From assembly GCA_038320555.1 (NCBI GenBank), contig JBBQEJ010000008.1, positions 1 to 64,000 of the forward strand: a stretch of DNA of 64,000 nt, given 5' to 3'. The DNA comes from JALZOC01 sp038320555. Lineage in GTDB: Bacteria; Acidobacteriota; Vicinamibacteria; Vicinamibacterales; 2-12-FULL-66-21. The position numbers and the translations under genes were made by a program. The notes beneath the pieces were generated by a model. That model was not told where the DNA came from. It did no database searches and saw only the letters and a list, made by a program, of their open reading frames with translations. Positions 53,708-62,006 of this stretch are shown here, piece by piece (position 1 is the stretch's first letter; every line of letters starts with the position of its first letter).

Positions 53708-54475
53708 CTATTTTCCGGGAAGCTGGGAGAGTGTCTTTTTTGCTTCGGCTTCGGGAATCTCGCGGATGAAAATATTGCGGAAGCGGATCTCGGAGCCGTG
53801 AGTCTGCAGCTCGATCGGCCCCCGCGCGACTACGGGCTGCGTCCGATCGAAGAAGTTGTCGAGGACCTGCCCATCGACGGTCAGGGTGTCGTTCAGCCAG
53901 ACCCAGACGCGTGGGCCGATCATCTTGATCCGGAACGTGTTCCACTCCCCGACGGGATTATCCGCCTTCGCGAGCGGCCACTTGCCGGGATTGTCGTCGT
54001 TGTCGTTCCAGAGGGCACCGGAACCCTTCGGCGCGCCGTTTTTGACTTCGCGGGGATTGTCCGGATCCCAAACCTGGACTTGCGGGTAGCCGCGAAGATA
54101 CACACCCGAGTCCCCGTTGTGATTGACCATCAACCAGTCCACGTAGAACTCGAAGTCGCCGTAGTCCTTGCCGGTCGCGAGGTGCGGACTCTGGCCGTCG
54201 GACACGATCTCCTGCTTGGCGCCGTCGACCTTCCAGTGCGCGTCCCGTGCGGTGTTCCACTGGGCTTGCTTTTCGGCGAGCGCCTGGGACGCGAGCTTTG
54301 CCTCCTCGGCCGGGTTATAGTTCGGCTGCCGGCCTCGCCATCCGCTGAGATCCTTCCCGTTGAATAGACTGGTGAATCCCTTGGGAGCTTTTTTCTGTGA
54401 CTGCGGCGCGGCAGATAAACTGACGCTGCACACGATTGCGATTGCCATGATGACGACGCGCTTGATTCGATGCAT
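53708..54475 (-). CDS. DUF1080 / 3-keto-disaccharide hydrolase family protein, exported
   Basis: A 255-residue protein with a signal peptide (VSLSAAPQ). The concanavalin-like DUF1080 domain starts GFTSLFNGKDLSGWRG and contains DFEFYVDWLMVNHNGDSGVYLRG, GEWNTFRIKMIGPRVWVWLN and the end segment GPIELQTHGSEIRFRNIFIR. The family has been renamed 3-keto-disaccharide hydrolase after work on 3-keto-glycoside breakdown. ATG 54475 has GGAG 7 nt upstream. It lies 100 nt after the large heme protein gene and is divergent from a Gfo/Idh gene, the family that makes 3-keto sugars. Confidence 0.87.
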   Translation of the reverse strand: MHRIKRVVIMAIAIVCSVSLSAAPQSQKKAPKGFTSLFNGKDLSGWRGRQPNYNPAEEAKLASQALAEKQAQWNTARDAHWKVDGAKQEIVSDGQSPHLATGKDYGDFEFYVDWLMVNHNGDSGVYLRGYPQVQVWDPDNPREVKNGAPKGSGALWNDNDDNPGKWPLAKADNPVGEWNTFRIKMIGPRVWVWLNDTLTVDGQVLDNFFDRTQPVVARGPIELQTHGSEIRFRNIFIREIPEAEAKKTLSQLPGK

Positions 54476-54509
54476 TCTTGGGCTCCTCGGAGGCGCCGCA
54501 TTGTCGCAT

Positions 54510-54655
54510 TTTCCAGTTGTCAGTTGCCAGTCTCCAGTTGCCAGTGTGCAGCGGTTCAGCTCGTTCCTGAGGCTGGCCAACAATCGGCGACCGCGACTTG
54601 ATGGCTGGAAACTGGAACTAAAACTGGAAACCGGAAACTGGAAACTGGTGATTAG
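54510..54655. repeat. CAGTTGCCAG / CTGGAAACTGG hairpin tract in a divergent promoter region
   Basis: The left half has CCAGTTGTCAGTTGCCAGT words and the right half AAACTGGAAACCGGAAACTGG. It fills the space between the DUF1080 gene and the Gfo/Idh gene and runs right up to the latter's ATG. Confidence 0.75.
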
Positions 54656-55714
54656 ATGAGCCGTAAATTCCGTGTGGCGATCCTCGGACTCGGGCACTGG
54701 TATTCCGCTTACAACCTGGCGCGCTCGCTGCCTGAATATCCGCGGGCGGAGCTCGTCGCGGCCGCATGGCCTGATGCAAGCCAACTCGATGCGTTCACCG
54801 GCATGTTCGGCGTCCGCGGCTACGCCAGTTACGCGGACCTGCTGGCGCGCGAGGATGTCGACATTGTCCATCTCGCCGCTCCTGTATCGGAGCTGGCCGA
54901 GCTGGCAATCGCGTCGGCGCGAGCCGGTAAGCACATTCTGCTCGGCAAGCCTATGGCGATGAACCTCGAGCAGGCAGGTCGCATTGTCGATGGGATCGAA
55001 ACGGCCGGGGTCACGTGTGTCCCGTACTCCGGGCTCACGCGGCTGCGGATGACGGATCTCAAAGCACGCATCGAGGCAGGTGAAATCGGCGATGTCGTCG
55101 TGATGCATCAGACCTGCCGTTGGGCAATCGCCGAGGACTGGCACAGTTCGGGCACGCCGGGCTGGTTCGCCGATCCGCGGCACGTTCCAGGCGGAGCACT
55201 GATCGACGAAGGGATCTACTGGATCGAGCTCTTCGAGTGGATCGCCGGCAGTCCGATCGTGCAGGTCGAGGCGAAGGTCGCGAACCTGGTGCACAAGGAC
55301 ATCGAGGTCGAAGACTGGGGTATGGCGACCTTCACGTGCGGCAACGGCGTCATCGCCACACTCGAAGCGTCCTGGACGATCAACTCGCCGAGGAAGACCG
55401 GTCCCTCGCCGAAGCAGAACAGCGTCGTCCGGCTGGAAGTGCTCGGCACGCGAGGAGAGATCATCGATCAGTGGTTCCGATCTCCCGGGCGGGCGGTGCT
55501 GGCCGCGGGAGCCGCCGACTGGATTTTCGAGCGTCAGCCCGAGCAGAAGTTCTCCCCCACGTTTCCGCTGGCGCTCGACCACCTGGTGGAGTGTCTCGAC
55601 AACAAACAGAAGCCGGATGTGACCATCCGGCAGGCACGGAGCGCGTTCCGCGCCGCGATGGCGGCGTATGAGTCCGCGCGGGAGGGGAAGCCCGTGACTG
55701 TTCCTTCCGACTGA
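54656..55714 (+). CDS. Gfo/Idh/MocA family oxidoreductase, cytosolic
   Basis: A 352-residue protein without a signal peptide. The Rossmann motif is VAILGLGHWYSAYNLARSL, and the EKP motif reads GKP (HILLGKPMAMN), so the usual Glu is replaced. The substrate domain has GGALIDEGIYWIELFEW and continues to a family-type C-terminus (FPLALDHLVECLDNKQ). The substitution and the HWYSAY loop suggest a divergent substrate. It faces a DUF1080 gene across a hairpin-rich gap and is convergent with an exported epimerase gene. Confidence 0.85.
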   Translation: MSRKFRVAILGLGHWYSAYNLARSLPEYPRAELVAAAWPDASQLDAFTGMFGVRGYASYADLLAREDVDIVHLAAPVSELAELAIASARAGKHILLGKPMAMNLEQAGRIVDGIETAGVTCVPYSGLTRLRMTDLKARIEAGEIGDVVVMHQTCRWAIAEDWHSSGTPGWFADPRHVPGGALIDEGIYWIELFEWIAGSPIVQVEAKVANLVHKDIEVEDWGMATFTCGNGVIATLEASWTINSPRKTGPSPKQNSVVRLEVLGTRGEIIDQWFRSPGRAVLAAGAADWIFERQPEQKFSPTFPLALDHLVECLDNKQKPDVTIRQARSAFRAAMAAYESAREGKPVTVPSD

Positions 55715-55734
55715 TACTAGCGCCTGCGGCTTGT

Positions 55735-55756
55735 CCTTACGCCTAAAGGCGGAAGG
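55735..55756. repeat. REP-like palindrome CCTTACGCCT/AGGCGGAAGG
   Basis: Ten-bp arms with one mismatch and an AA centre, the same element as at 25476 and 32707. It sits between the convergent Gfo/Idh and epimerase genes. Confidence 0.7.
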
Positions 55757-55763
55757 ATACGAA

Positions 55764-56969
55764 TCAGATGACCGGCGTCGGCGAAGTCAGCGCCGCGAGC
55801 ACTTCCTTATAGAGGTACTTCGCTCCCTCGATGCCGTTGAGCGGCCCCTCTTCGTACTCCAGCGCGAAGGTGCCCTTGAAGCCGCCGGCCAGCATGATCC
55901 GCGTCGAGCGCTGCACGTCGTTCTTGTCGCCCCAGCGATCCCAGTATTTCGCATGAACGTTCGTGTGGGAGTACGGCGCGAGCGCCTTCAGGCCGTTGAA
56001 CAGCATGTACTCGTGTTCCCAGTTGCAGAAGTCCGGCGACGCCTCGCAAAACGGGTGGTTGATCGTGTCGAGCATGATCCGGATATTCATCGGATCGGCG
56101 GCGAGTCCCCAGTGATTCTCGAACGTCACGCGGATGCCCAGATTGCCGCCGTAGTCAGCCATTTCCTTGTACGATTCGATCGCGGCATCGAGCAGCGGGA
56201 TGATCTCCAGATTACGCGGGTACCCGTCACTCGATCGCGGAATCGCGTTGGGCCTGATGCTCGGGCCGAGCGCCTGCGGCGAGTTCATGCGCATGGACTT
56301 CACGCCGAGCACGGCACAGCCCTGGAGCCAGCGCGTCGCGATCTCGACGCCCGCCTTTCGGAGGCCTTCATCGGGACCCGCGAGATTGGTCGGGGCATTG
56401 TTCGAGATGTGCTGCACCTTCGTGCCTGTCGTCACCAGCTTGTTCGCGAGCGCGTCCAGCCATTTTCTGCCTGAGGGGCTCATCGGATCGAACGTCCGCC
56501 CGGCGAACATCGAGTCGTCGGTCACGTCGCCGAAGAGGCCCGAGAAGATGTCCATGTGCGTCACGCCAGGAAATGTGTCCTTCGTGAACTGCGGGAAGTC
56601 GAGCATCGTGATCTCGCCGTACTTCTCCTTCATCTGTGCGGTCGTCCAGCCCCCGTTGGTCACCCGGGGCGGTGCCTGAGGTTGGGCGGTCGCAGGCTCC
56701 GCGGCGGGCGCGGCAGGCTGCGAGGCCGCGGCAGGCTGTGCAGGCGCGGCCGCACCACGGACTGCACCGGCGCCAGCACCACGGCCACCGCCGGCCCGGC
56801 TCTTGAAGATGTAGCGAATCGGATACGAGCAGCCGGCAATGCGATCCAGCCTGTTCTTTTCAGCCTGGGCCTGCGCGAGCGCGCGCTCGCGCGGCGTCAG
56901 CATGACGCCCGCCGCCGTCAATCCAGCTCCGGCGCTTTTCAGGAAGTCGCGTCTATCAAGTGGAGACAT
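55764..56969 (-). CDS. Tat-exported sugar phosphate isomerase/epimerase
   Basis: A 401-residue protein with a twin-arginine signal (DRRDFLKSAGAGL) and an Ala/Pro/Gln-rich linker (residues 55-105, with GGGRGAGAG). The TIM-barrel body has IRVTFENHWGLAADP, TINHPFCEASPDF, TNVHAKYWD and a last Glu in FALEYEEGP, the usual metal-site series. The reaction is unknown; the family isomerises keto/aldo sugars. It begins 57 nt after the next gene upstream (DUF1080 at 57026), so DUF1080 and this epimerase may be co-expressed. Confidence 0.85.
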   Translation of the reverse strand: MSPLDRRDFLKSAGAGLTAAGVMLTPRERALAQAQAEKNRLDRIAGCSYPIRYIFKSRAGGGRGAGAGAVRGAAAPAQPAAASQPAAPAAEPATAQPQAPPRVTNGGWTTAQMKEKYGEITMLDFPQFTKDTFPGVTHMDIFSGLFGDVTDDSMFAGRTFDPMSPSGRKWLDALANKLVTTGTKVQHISNNAPTNLAGPDEGLRKAGVEIATRWLQGCAVLGVKSMRMNSPQALGPSIRPNAIPRSSDGYPRNLEIIPLLDAAIESYKEMADYGGNLGIRVTFENHWGLAADPMNIRIMLDTINHPFCEASPDFCNWEHEYMLFNGLKALAPYSHTNVHAKYWDRWGDKNDVQRSTRIMLAGGFKGTFALEYEEGPLNGIEGAKYLYKEVLAALTSPTPVI

Positions 56970-57025
56970 GGGCCCTCATGAATTGCTGATGTGTGATTGC
57001 GGGTGATTGATTACGCCGTTCCTGT

Positions 57026-57712
57026 TCAGCGCTTCGTCAGATCGCGAATGATGATGTCCTTGAACCGCATGTTCCCCTGCCCGCCGGAATGCAGTTGGAG
57101 CGCGATCGGGCCGTCCTCACTCTCAGGCTGCGGGTCTGTGTAGTCCACCATGAGCACGCCGTTCAGCCGGGAAGTGTAGTGATTTCCTTCGACCCTGATC
57201 AGATAGTCGTTCCATTCACCGGGCCGGACGACGGATTCGTTTTCCGGCGAGGGCCACACGATCCACTTGCGGGTTTGTTCGTACACGCCGCCCGTGTGGC
57301 GCCCCAGCGTGCAGTCGATCTCGAACTGCGGCCCTTTGGTCACTTGCGGCGTACCGCTCTTGAAGTTCACGTGAAAGAACACACCGCTGTTGCCGTCCCC
57401 CTCGCATTTGAACCGCAGCGACAGCTGGAAATCCTTGTAGCTCTTGTCGGTCTGCAGATACCCGTACTCGCGCGTGACCGCGATGCCGTGAAGTGTTCCC
57501 CCCTCGACTTCCCACTTTTCCTTCCCGACATTGGTCCACCCCGACAGGTCTTTGCCGTTGAAGAGGACCGTCCAGTCCTCTCCCGGTGGCTTGACCGTGA
57601 TTGTCTGCGGGGCCTTGGTCGGATACGTCGGAGACACGACAGGAGTTTGAGCAGACGGCGCGGTACTCGCCGCCTGCGCCAGGACAGCCATCATGAAGAT
57701 TGCTGTGGTCAT
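57026..57712 (-). CDS. DUF1080 / 3-keto-disaccharide hydrolase family protein, exported
   Basis: A 228-residue protein with a short signal peptide (MMAVLAQAAS). The DUF1080 domain reads WTVLFNGKDLSGWTNVG, DFQLSLRFKCEGDGNSGVFF, then GEWNDYLIRVEGNHYTSRLN and the end segment GPIALQLHSGGQGNMRFKDI. It is the second copy of the family in 4 kb. Its neighbours on both sides are exported epimerases, which supports a joint role in breakdown of oxidised glycosides outside the cytoplasm. Confidence 0.87.
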   Translation of the reverse strand: MTTAIFMMAVLAQAASTAPSAQTPVVSPTYPTKAPQTITVKPPGEDWTVLFNGKDLSGWTNVGKEKWEVEGGTLHGIAVTREYGYLQTDKSYKDFQLSLRFKCEGDGNSGVFFHVNFKSGTPQVTKGPQFEIDCTLGRHTGGVYEQTRKWIVWPSPENESVVRPGEWNDYLIRVEGNHYTSRLNGVLMVDYTDPQPESEDGPIALQLHSGGQGNMRFKDIIIRDLTKR

Positions 57713-57749
57713 AACGTGTATGCTCTTTGTGTGATCTGTGTAGGTGCCA

Positions 57750-57795
57750 GTTCCCAGTTGCCAGTTGGCAGATCGACTGGAAACTGGAAACTGGT
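57750..57795. repeat. CCAGTTCCCAGTTGCCAG / CTGGAAACTGG hairpin
   Basis: A compact hairpin whose left arm holds three CCAGTT words and whose right arm holds three AACTGG words. It lies between the epimerase stop (57829) and the DUF1080 start. Confidence 0.75.
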
Positions 57796-57828
57796 TACAG
57801 GTTTCTGGTTAACTTCTCCGGCGTGGCT

Positions 57829-58791
57829 TCAGGCCAGGGCGTCTTTCACATAGGCCAGGCACTTCGGCACTTCCACGAGCGGATCCCCCGGATACTCGAA
57901 CTCGATGTTCACCGGAATATCCCATTTGTTCTTCTGCACCAGCTTCAGCACCTCTTTGAGCGGCGCGTCCCCCTGTCCAAACGGCGTATACCCGCCGCCG
58001 TTGGACGCCTTCTTCATATCCTTGAGATGCAGGTTCGTGACGCGTCCGTGGTATTGCTGCAGGAACGCGACCGGATCATATCCCGCTTCGGTGTAATGAC
58101 CGACATCCAGGTTCGCACCGAGGTACTTCGACGCCGACATCACGGCCACAAAGCTTTCCGGCGTCGCCACCTCGTCGGGGTTCGTGGTATTCGCGTGGCC
58201 GTGAAATCCGACCATCATCGTGTGCTTCTCGGCAAACGGCGCGAGACGCTTGGCCATGCTGACCTGCGTCGAGGTCGAGATCGCGTCGACACCGAGCGCT
58301 TTCGCCATCAGGAATGCGTACTCGATCTCATTGTCTTCGGTCGTGCGGACGTTCATGTTGTAGCAGAGCAGCTTCAGGTCGATGCCGGCGTCTGCGATCT
58401 TCTTACGTACTGGCGTGAACGTCGCGTCGGTCGCCGCCATGCGCCAGTCGCGGAGCGTCTTCGCGGCAGCATCGCGCTCGGCCTGCTGCTCCGCCGTCAG
58501 TGCGCCGCGCCGCCCTCCACCGCCTCCCCGCCCAGCAGGGGCGCCAGCCAGTTGCTCGGCGTGGTTCGACATCAGCTCCATCTCACCGAGCCCGATGTCG
58601 ACGTAAGCCTTGATGATGTCGGACGCGCTCATCGAGTGGAAGCTGTAAGTGATGGCGCCGATCTGAACGCCTTTGATCCGCGAATTGCTCTGCGCGAACG
58701 CCGAGACCGGCAGGTTCGCCACGAGCAGCGAGGCGGGCACGCCTGCGAGCGTAAGTTTCGCGAAATCACGCCGGGTATAGCGCATGTGCAT
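57829..58791 (-). CDS. Tat-exported sugar phosphate isomerase/epimerase
   Basis: A 320-residue protein with a twin-arginine-type signal (YTRRDFAKLTLAG). TIM-barrel segments are LLCYNMNVRTTEDN, MVGFHGHANT, ANLDVGHYTEAGYDP, VTNLHLKDMK and VNIEFEYPGDP. A short Gly/Arg loop (GRGGGGGRRG) follows residue 85. ATG 58791 is preceded by GGAGGAG; ATG 58785 is possible. It is the first gene of a probable unit with the DUF1080 and epimerase genes downstream (57712 to 55764). Confidence 0.86.
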   Translation of the reverse strand: MHMRYTRRDFAKLTLAGVPASLLVANLPVSAFAQSNSRIKGVQIGAITYSFHSMSASDIIKAYVDIGLGEMELMSNHAEQLAGAPAGRGGGGGRRGALTAEQQAERDAAAKTLRDWRMAATDATFTPVRKKIADAGIDLKLLCYNMNVRTTEDNEIEYAFLMAKALGVDAISTSTQVSMAKRLAPFAEKHTMMVGFHGHANTTNPDEVATPESFVAVMSASKYLGANLDVGHYTEAGYDPVAFLQQYHGRVTNLHLKDMKKASNGGGYTPFGQGDAPLKEVLKLVQKNKWDIPVNIEFEYPGDPLVEVPKCLAYVKDALA

Positions 58792-59054
58792 GGTTCTCCT
58801 CCGTTGACCCTCGGCAGTTCCCAGACGTAGCATTCTGACCGGTCGTTGACGCGGAGCGAAAGCCCTGCGCTACCGGCGCCGGTCCTCTGCACTCTTCGCG
58901 ACGACGATACCGGATTCGCGGCGCGACAGGCAATAGACGTTTGTCCTCATGTGATACACGTTCATCTCTCATTGGCCCGCGATCGTTCACCGTCGCAGCC
59001 TTGACGCGTTGCGGCGCTCGCGCGTCGGTTCGTGTCGTAACGCGAGGATCCCAG

Positions 59055-60203
59055 ATGGGCAGACTTCCGTTCGTCCTCTCTTTCCTTTCTGCGTTGTGCG
59101 TCTGTGGCGTCGGCGCGCAAAGCGCGATGCCGTCGGCCACCACCCCACTCCATGTCATCGGTTACTACGCCGACTGGACGGCCGAGAGATATCCGCTCGC
59201 TGACATTCCGGCAACCAGGCTGACGCACGTGAACTACGCGTTTGGCAAGATTGCCCCCGACAACCGGCTCACCGTGAACGCCAGCGCGGCGGTGGATCGT
59301 GTCTATCCGGGCGACTGCAGGGCACCCGGCTGCGCACACGGCCTGTTTCATCAGATCGCGCTCCTGAAGCAGAAACATCCGCACCTGAAGTTCATCATGT
59401 CGGTTGGCGGGTGGACGGACTCGGGGCCGTTCTACGAGATGGCCGCAACCGATGCCGGACGGCAGGCCTTCGCCCAGTCGTGCGCAGATTTCCTGAAGAC
59501 GTATCCGCAGTTTGACGGCATCGATATCGACTGGGAGCATCCCGTCATCGGCGGGTTGCAGCCGGGCCAGCCTCGGGATGCGCACAACTTCGTGCTGCTG
59601 CTGGCCGCGATTCGCGCCGTGATCGGACCGGGCAGGCTGTTGACGATCGCTGTCCCCGCAGGTCCTCGCGGAATCGAGCCGCTCGAGTACGCCGACATGG
59701 CGCCGCTACTCGATTGGGTCAGCGTGATGACCTACGACTTCCACAGCGGTGGCACCCGCGCCGGCTTCAATTCGGCCCTCTACAACCACGACGACCCGTC
59801 GAATCCGAAATCGAATACGCACGACGCCGTGCAGGCCATTCTCGCCAAAGGGGCGTCCCTCCCGTCCCTCGCGGGTGGCATCTACCAAATTGTCAAACGT
59901 CACCGCGCCCTGTATCATGTGCGGCGCCGCACACACCGTCATGCCAAACATTTACGAAGTCGCCAAGCGGGCGGGGGTTTCCACCGCCACGGTGTCCCGA
60001 GTCCTGAGCCGCCCGCAGGTGGTGTCGCCCGAAACCCGCCGCCGCGTGCTGCACGCGGTCAAGATCATGGCCTACGCGCCGAACTCGGCGGCCAAAAATC
60101 TGCGGACGCTTCGGACCGGCAAGCTCCTGGTCACGGTCCCCGACATCTCGAACCCGTTCTTCTCGCTGATCCTGCAGGGTATAGAGGACGCCGCGCAGCG
60201 TGA
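59055..60203 (+). pseudogene. Truncated GH18 chitinase-like gene running into the lacI gene
   Basis: From ATG 59055 (SD GAGGATC) comes a signal peptide (CVCGVGAQS), then a GH18 barrel: VIGYYADWTAERY, THVNYAFGKI, KFIMSVGGWTDSGPF and the catalytic signature FDGIDIDWEHP with its Glu. WVSVMTYDFHSGGTRAGFN and DAVQAILAKG follow. There the family pattern stops, near 59865; the expected last third (VLGVPFYGRGW and following) is missing. The frame stays open to 60203 only because it reads through the lacI promoter and the first 263 nt of lacI in another frame. The 3' part seems to have been lost when the lacI region was joined here. Confidence 0.75.
59890..59918 (+). promoter_or_regulatory. Sigma-70-type promoter of the lacI-family gene
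   Basis: TTGTCA (59890-59895), a 17-nt spacer and TATCAT (59913-59918) lie 22 nt before the regulator ATG, both hexamers matching consensus at 5 of 6 positions. It sits inside the open frame left by the truncated chitinase gene. Confidence 0.55.
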
Positions 60204-60972
60204 GGGACACGCGGTGCTGTTCGGCGACACGCAACACGACGAGAAGCGCGAGGAGGGGTACGCGCTGATGCTGCAGCGGAAGGAAGCCGACGGGCTGATC
60301 TTCCTGGGCCATCGTCTGCCGAAGTCGGCCGGCGATCTGGTCCGCTCGATGGCCCCCGCCTGCGCGCCGGTCGTCAACGGATGCGAGTTCAACCCGCGTC
60401 TGCGGATTCCGAGTGTCCACATCGACAACGCTGCCGCGGCATCCGAAGCGATGGATCACCTGTACCGCCTCGGGCACCGTCGTATCGGCATCGTGACGGG
60501 CCCGCTGGTCAGCCCGCTCAGCCGAGATCGCCTGCGGGGAGCGACGACGCGCGCGCGGGAGGAAGGAGCCGAGCAGGATTTCGTCATCATGCACGGCGAT
60601 TTCTCAATCGAGTCCGGCGCGATGGCGGCCGAACGTCTCTTCGCGCGGCACGAACCGCCAACCGCCGTGTTCTGCTTCAACGATGAAATGGCGTTTGGGG
60701 TGATAAAGGTCGCGCGGTGTCAGAGGATTCGCGTACCGGCCGATCTGTCGGTCGTCGGCTTCGACGACATCCGGTTCTCGCGCCACATGGATCCGCCGCT
60801 GACGACAATCGCCCAGCCGATGCGCGAAATCGGCGAAGGCACCGTGCGGCTGCTGCTGGATATCCTGAGCGGGAAGACCCGGGTGCCGACCTCCGTCACG
60901 CTGCCGCACACACTGGTCGTCCGAGGCAGCACGGCGGGGGTCACGCGGGAATCTCTAATCTCTAATCCCTAA
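59941..60972 (+). CDS. LacI-family transcriptional regulator
   Basis: A 343-residue protein. The N-terminal helix-turn-helix and hinge read IYEVAKRAGVSTATVSRVLS and YAPNSAAKNLRT. The rest is a periplasmic-binding-like sensor domain (LLVTVPDISNPFFSLILQG, RRIGIVTGP, AVFCFNDEMAFGVIKVA, LSVVGFDDIRFS). It should bind a sugar and a palindromic operator near its targets. ATG 59941 is the natural start; the frame open to 59749 overlaps the truncated chitinase. Possible LacI-like sites are noted at 4183 and 22693, but its targets are not established. Confidence 0.92.
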   Translation: MPNIYEVAKRAGVSTATVSRVLSRPQVVSPETRRRVLHAVKIMAYAPNSAAKNLRTLRTGKLLVTVPDISNPFFSLILQGIEDAAQREGHAVLFGDTQHDEKREEGYALMLQRKEADGLIFLGHRLPKSAGDLVRSMAPACAPVVNGCEFNPRLRIPSVHIDNAAAASEAMDHLYRLGHRRIGIVTGPLVSPLSRDRLRGATTRAREEGAEQDFVIMHGDFSIESGAMAAERLFARHEPPTAVFCFNDEMAFGVIKVARCQRIRVPADLSVVGFDDIRFSRHMDPPLTTIAQPMREIGEGTVRLLLDILSGKTRVPTSVTLPHTLVVRGSTAGVTRESLISNP

Positions 60973-60995
60973 TCCGCATCCCGGATCCCGGATCG
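60950..60995. repeat. ATCTCTAATCCCTAATCC tract
   Basis: AATCTCTAATCTCTAATCCC words followed by CCCGGATCCCGGATC overlap the last codons of the lacI gene, whose C-terminus therefore ends in repeat-encoded residues (SLISNP). Confidence 0.6.
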
Positions 60996-61009
60996 ACTCA
61001 GCCCAGGCC

Positions 61010-61918
61010 TCAAGGAATGCGAACCTTCATCGGGGCTCGCACCGTGAGGCCGGAGCGCTTCACCGAGACCGAGAGCTTGTCGCTCGACTTCGGGAGTTCA
61101 TCGCGGGAGAACGACACCGCGTACTGACTCCTCAGCGCTTCCGCGAGCTGCTGCAGCCCCACCACCACACCCGGGGCAGCGACGATCTCCTCTCGCTTGC
61201 CGCCGGACTGTTTCGGACCATCCCCGAGCACTTCACTGAGGTTCATGTTCTCTTCGAGGAGCGCGCTCGGACGCGACACGGCCGCCGTCGGGCGGAGCGC
61301 CGAGCTGTTGATGGCAACCACGTGGAGCGCGGCGCCGCTCTTCTGCAGCTCCTCGAGCACGTGATGCGCCGGCAGCGTGCTGTGTTCTTCCCCGCCGACC
61401 GTGAGCACGACGATCACGGGCCGGCGCGTCTGGCGCTTCTGAAAATCCTTGGCCGTTTCAAAAATGCCCTCGAGAAGCTGGCCCCCGTCGTTCGTGCCGG
61501 GACGCGCGCTGAGCTGCCCGATGGCCGCGGTCAGGAGATTCGCGTCGGCCGTGAAGTCCACGAGTTTCTGATTCTGGCCGTTGACGGTGCTCAGCGCGAA
61601 TTCGGCGCGCCCCTGGAGCCGCTCGATGAACTTCACGACGCCGTAGCGGAAGATGCCGGTGCCGTTGTCGTCGATGAGGAGCGCAATGCGCAGGGGCAGG
61701 TTGGCCATGCCGGCTTCGACAACATCGCGGGTCTTGCCCCCTTCCTTGACGACGAAGTCGCCGAGGCCGAGGTCGGTGACGGGGACGTCGTTCTTGTCGA
61801 GGACGCTCACGTACACCGTACGTGTCAGCCCTTCGTGCGTGCCCGCCTGGGGCGACACGGCGGAAAGGCCCGCAGCACAGAGGACTGTCGACGCCGACAA
61901 CGCAAGCATGCGACGCAT
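61010..61918 (-). CDS. VWA domain protein of the acidobacterial VWFA-related type, exported
   Basis: A 302-residue protein with a signal peptide (SAVSPQA). The VWA domain follows: TVYVSVLDKNDVPVTDLG and FVVKEGGKTRDV are the TIGR03436-type lead-in, LRIALLIDDNGTGIF carries a MIDAS-like DDNGT in place of D.SGS, and RPVIVVLTVGGEEHS is the later metal-site strand. These proteins are abundant in Acidobacteriota and of unknown role, possibly adhesion or protein-protein contacts outside the cell. It is convergent with the lacI gene. Confidence 0.86.
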   Translation of the reverse strand: MRRMLALSASTVLCAAGLSAVSPQAGTHEGLTRTVYVSVLDKNDVPVTDLGLGDFVVKEGGKTRDVVEAGMANLPLRIALLIDDNGTGIFRYGVVKFIERLQGRAEFALSTVNGQNQKLVDFTADANLLTAAIGQLSARPGTNDGGQLLEGIFETAKDFQKRQTRRPVIVVLTVGGEEHSTLPAHHVLEELQKSGAALHVVAINSSALRPTAAVSRPSALLEENMNLSEVLGDGPKQSGGKREEIVAAPGVVVGLQQLAEALRSQYAVSFSRDELPKSSDKLSVSVKRSGLTVRAPMKVRIP

Positions 61919-61940
61919 GTGTGCCCCTCAGCTGAATTTT

Positions 61941-62006
61941 TGATTGCTGATTGCTGATTGAAGAGCCTGCCGTCAATCAACAATCAGCAATCGACAGTCA
62001 GCAATT
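61941..62006. repeat. GATTGCTGATT / AATCAGCAATC hairpin
   Basis: Three TGATTGC words in the left arm face AATCAACAATCAGCAATC in the right arm, between the phosphofructokinase stop and the VWA gene. Confidence 0.75.

Noticed and set aside
54476..55582. N-terminal extension of the DUF1080 frame across the divergent Gfo/Idh gene
   Set aside because: The extension is antisense to a good gene; a signal peptide and SD support ATG 54475.
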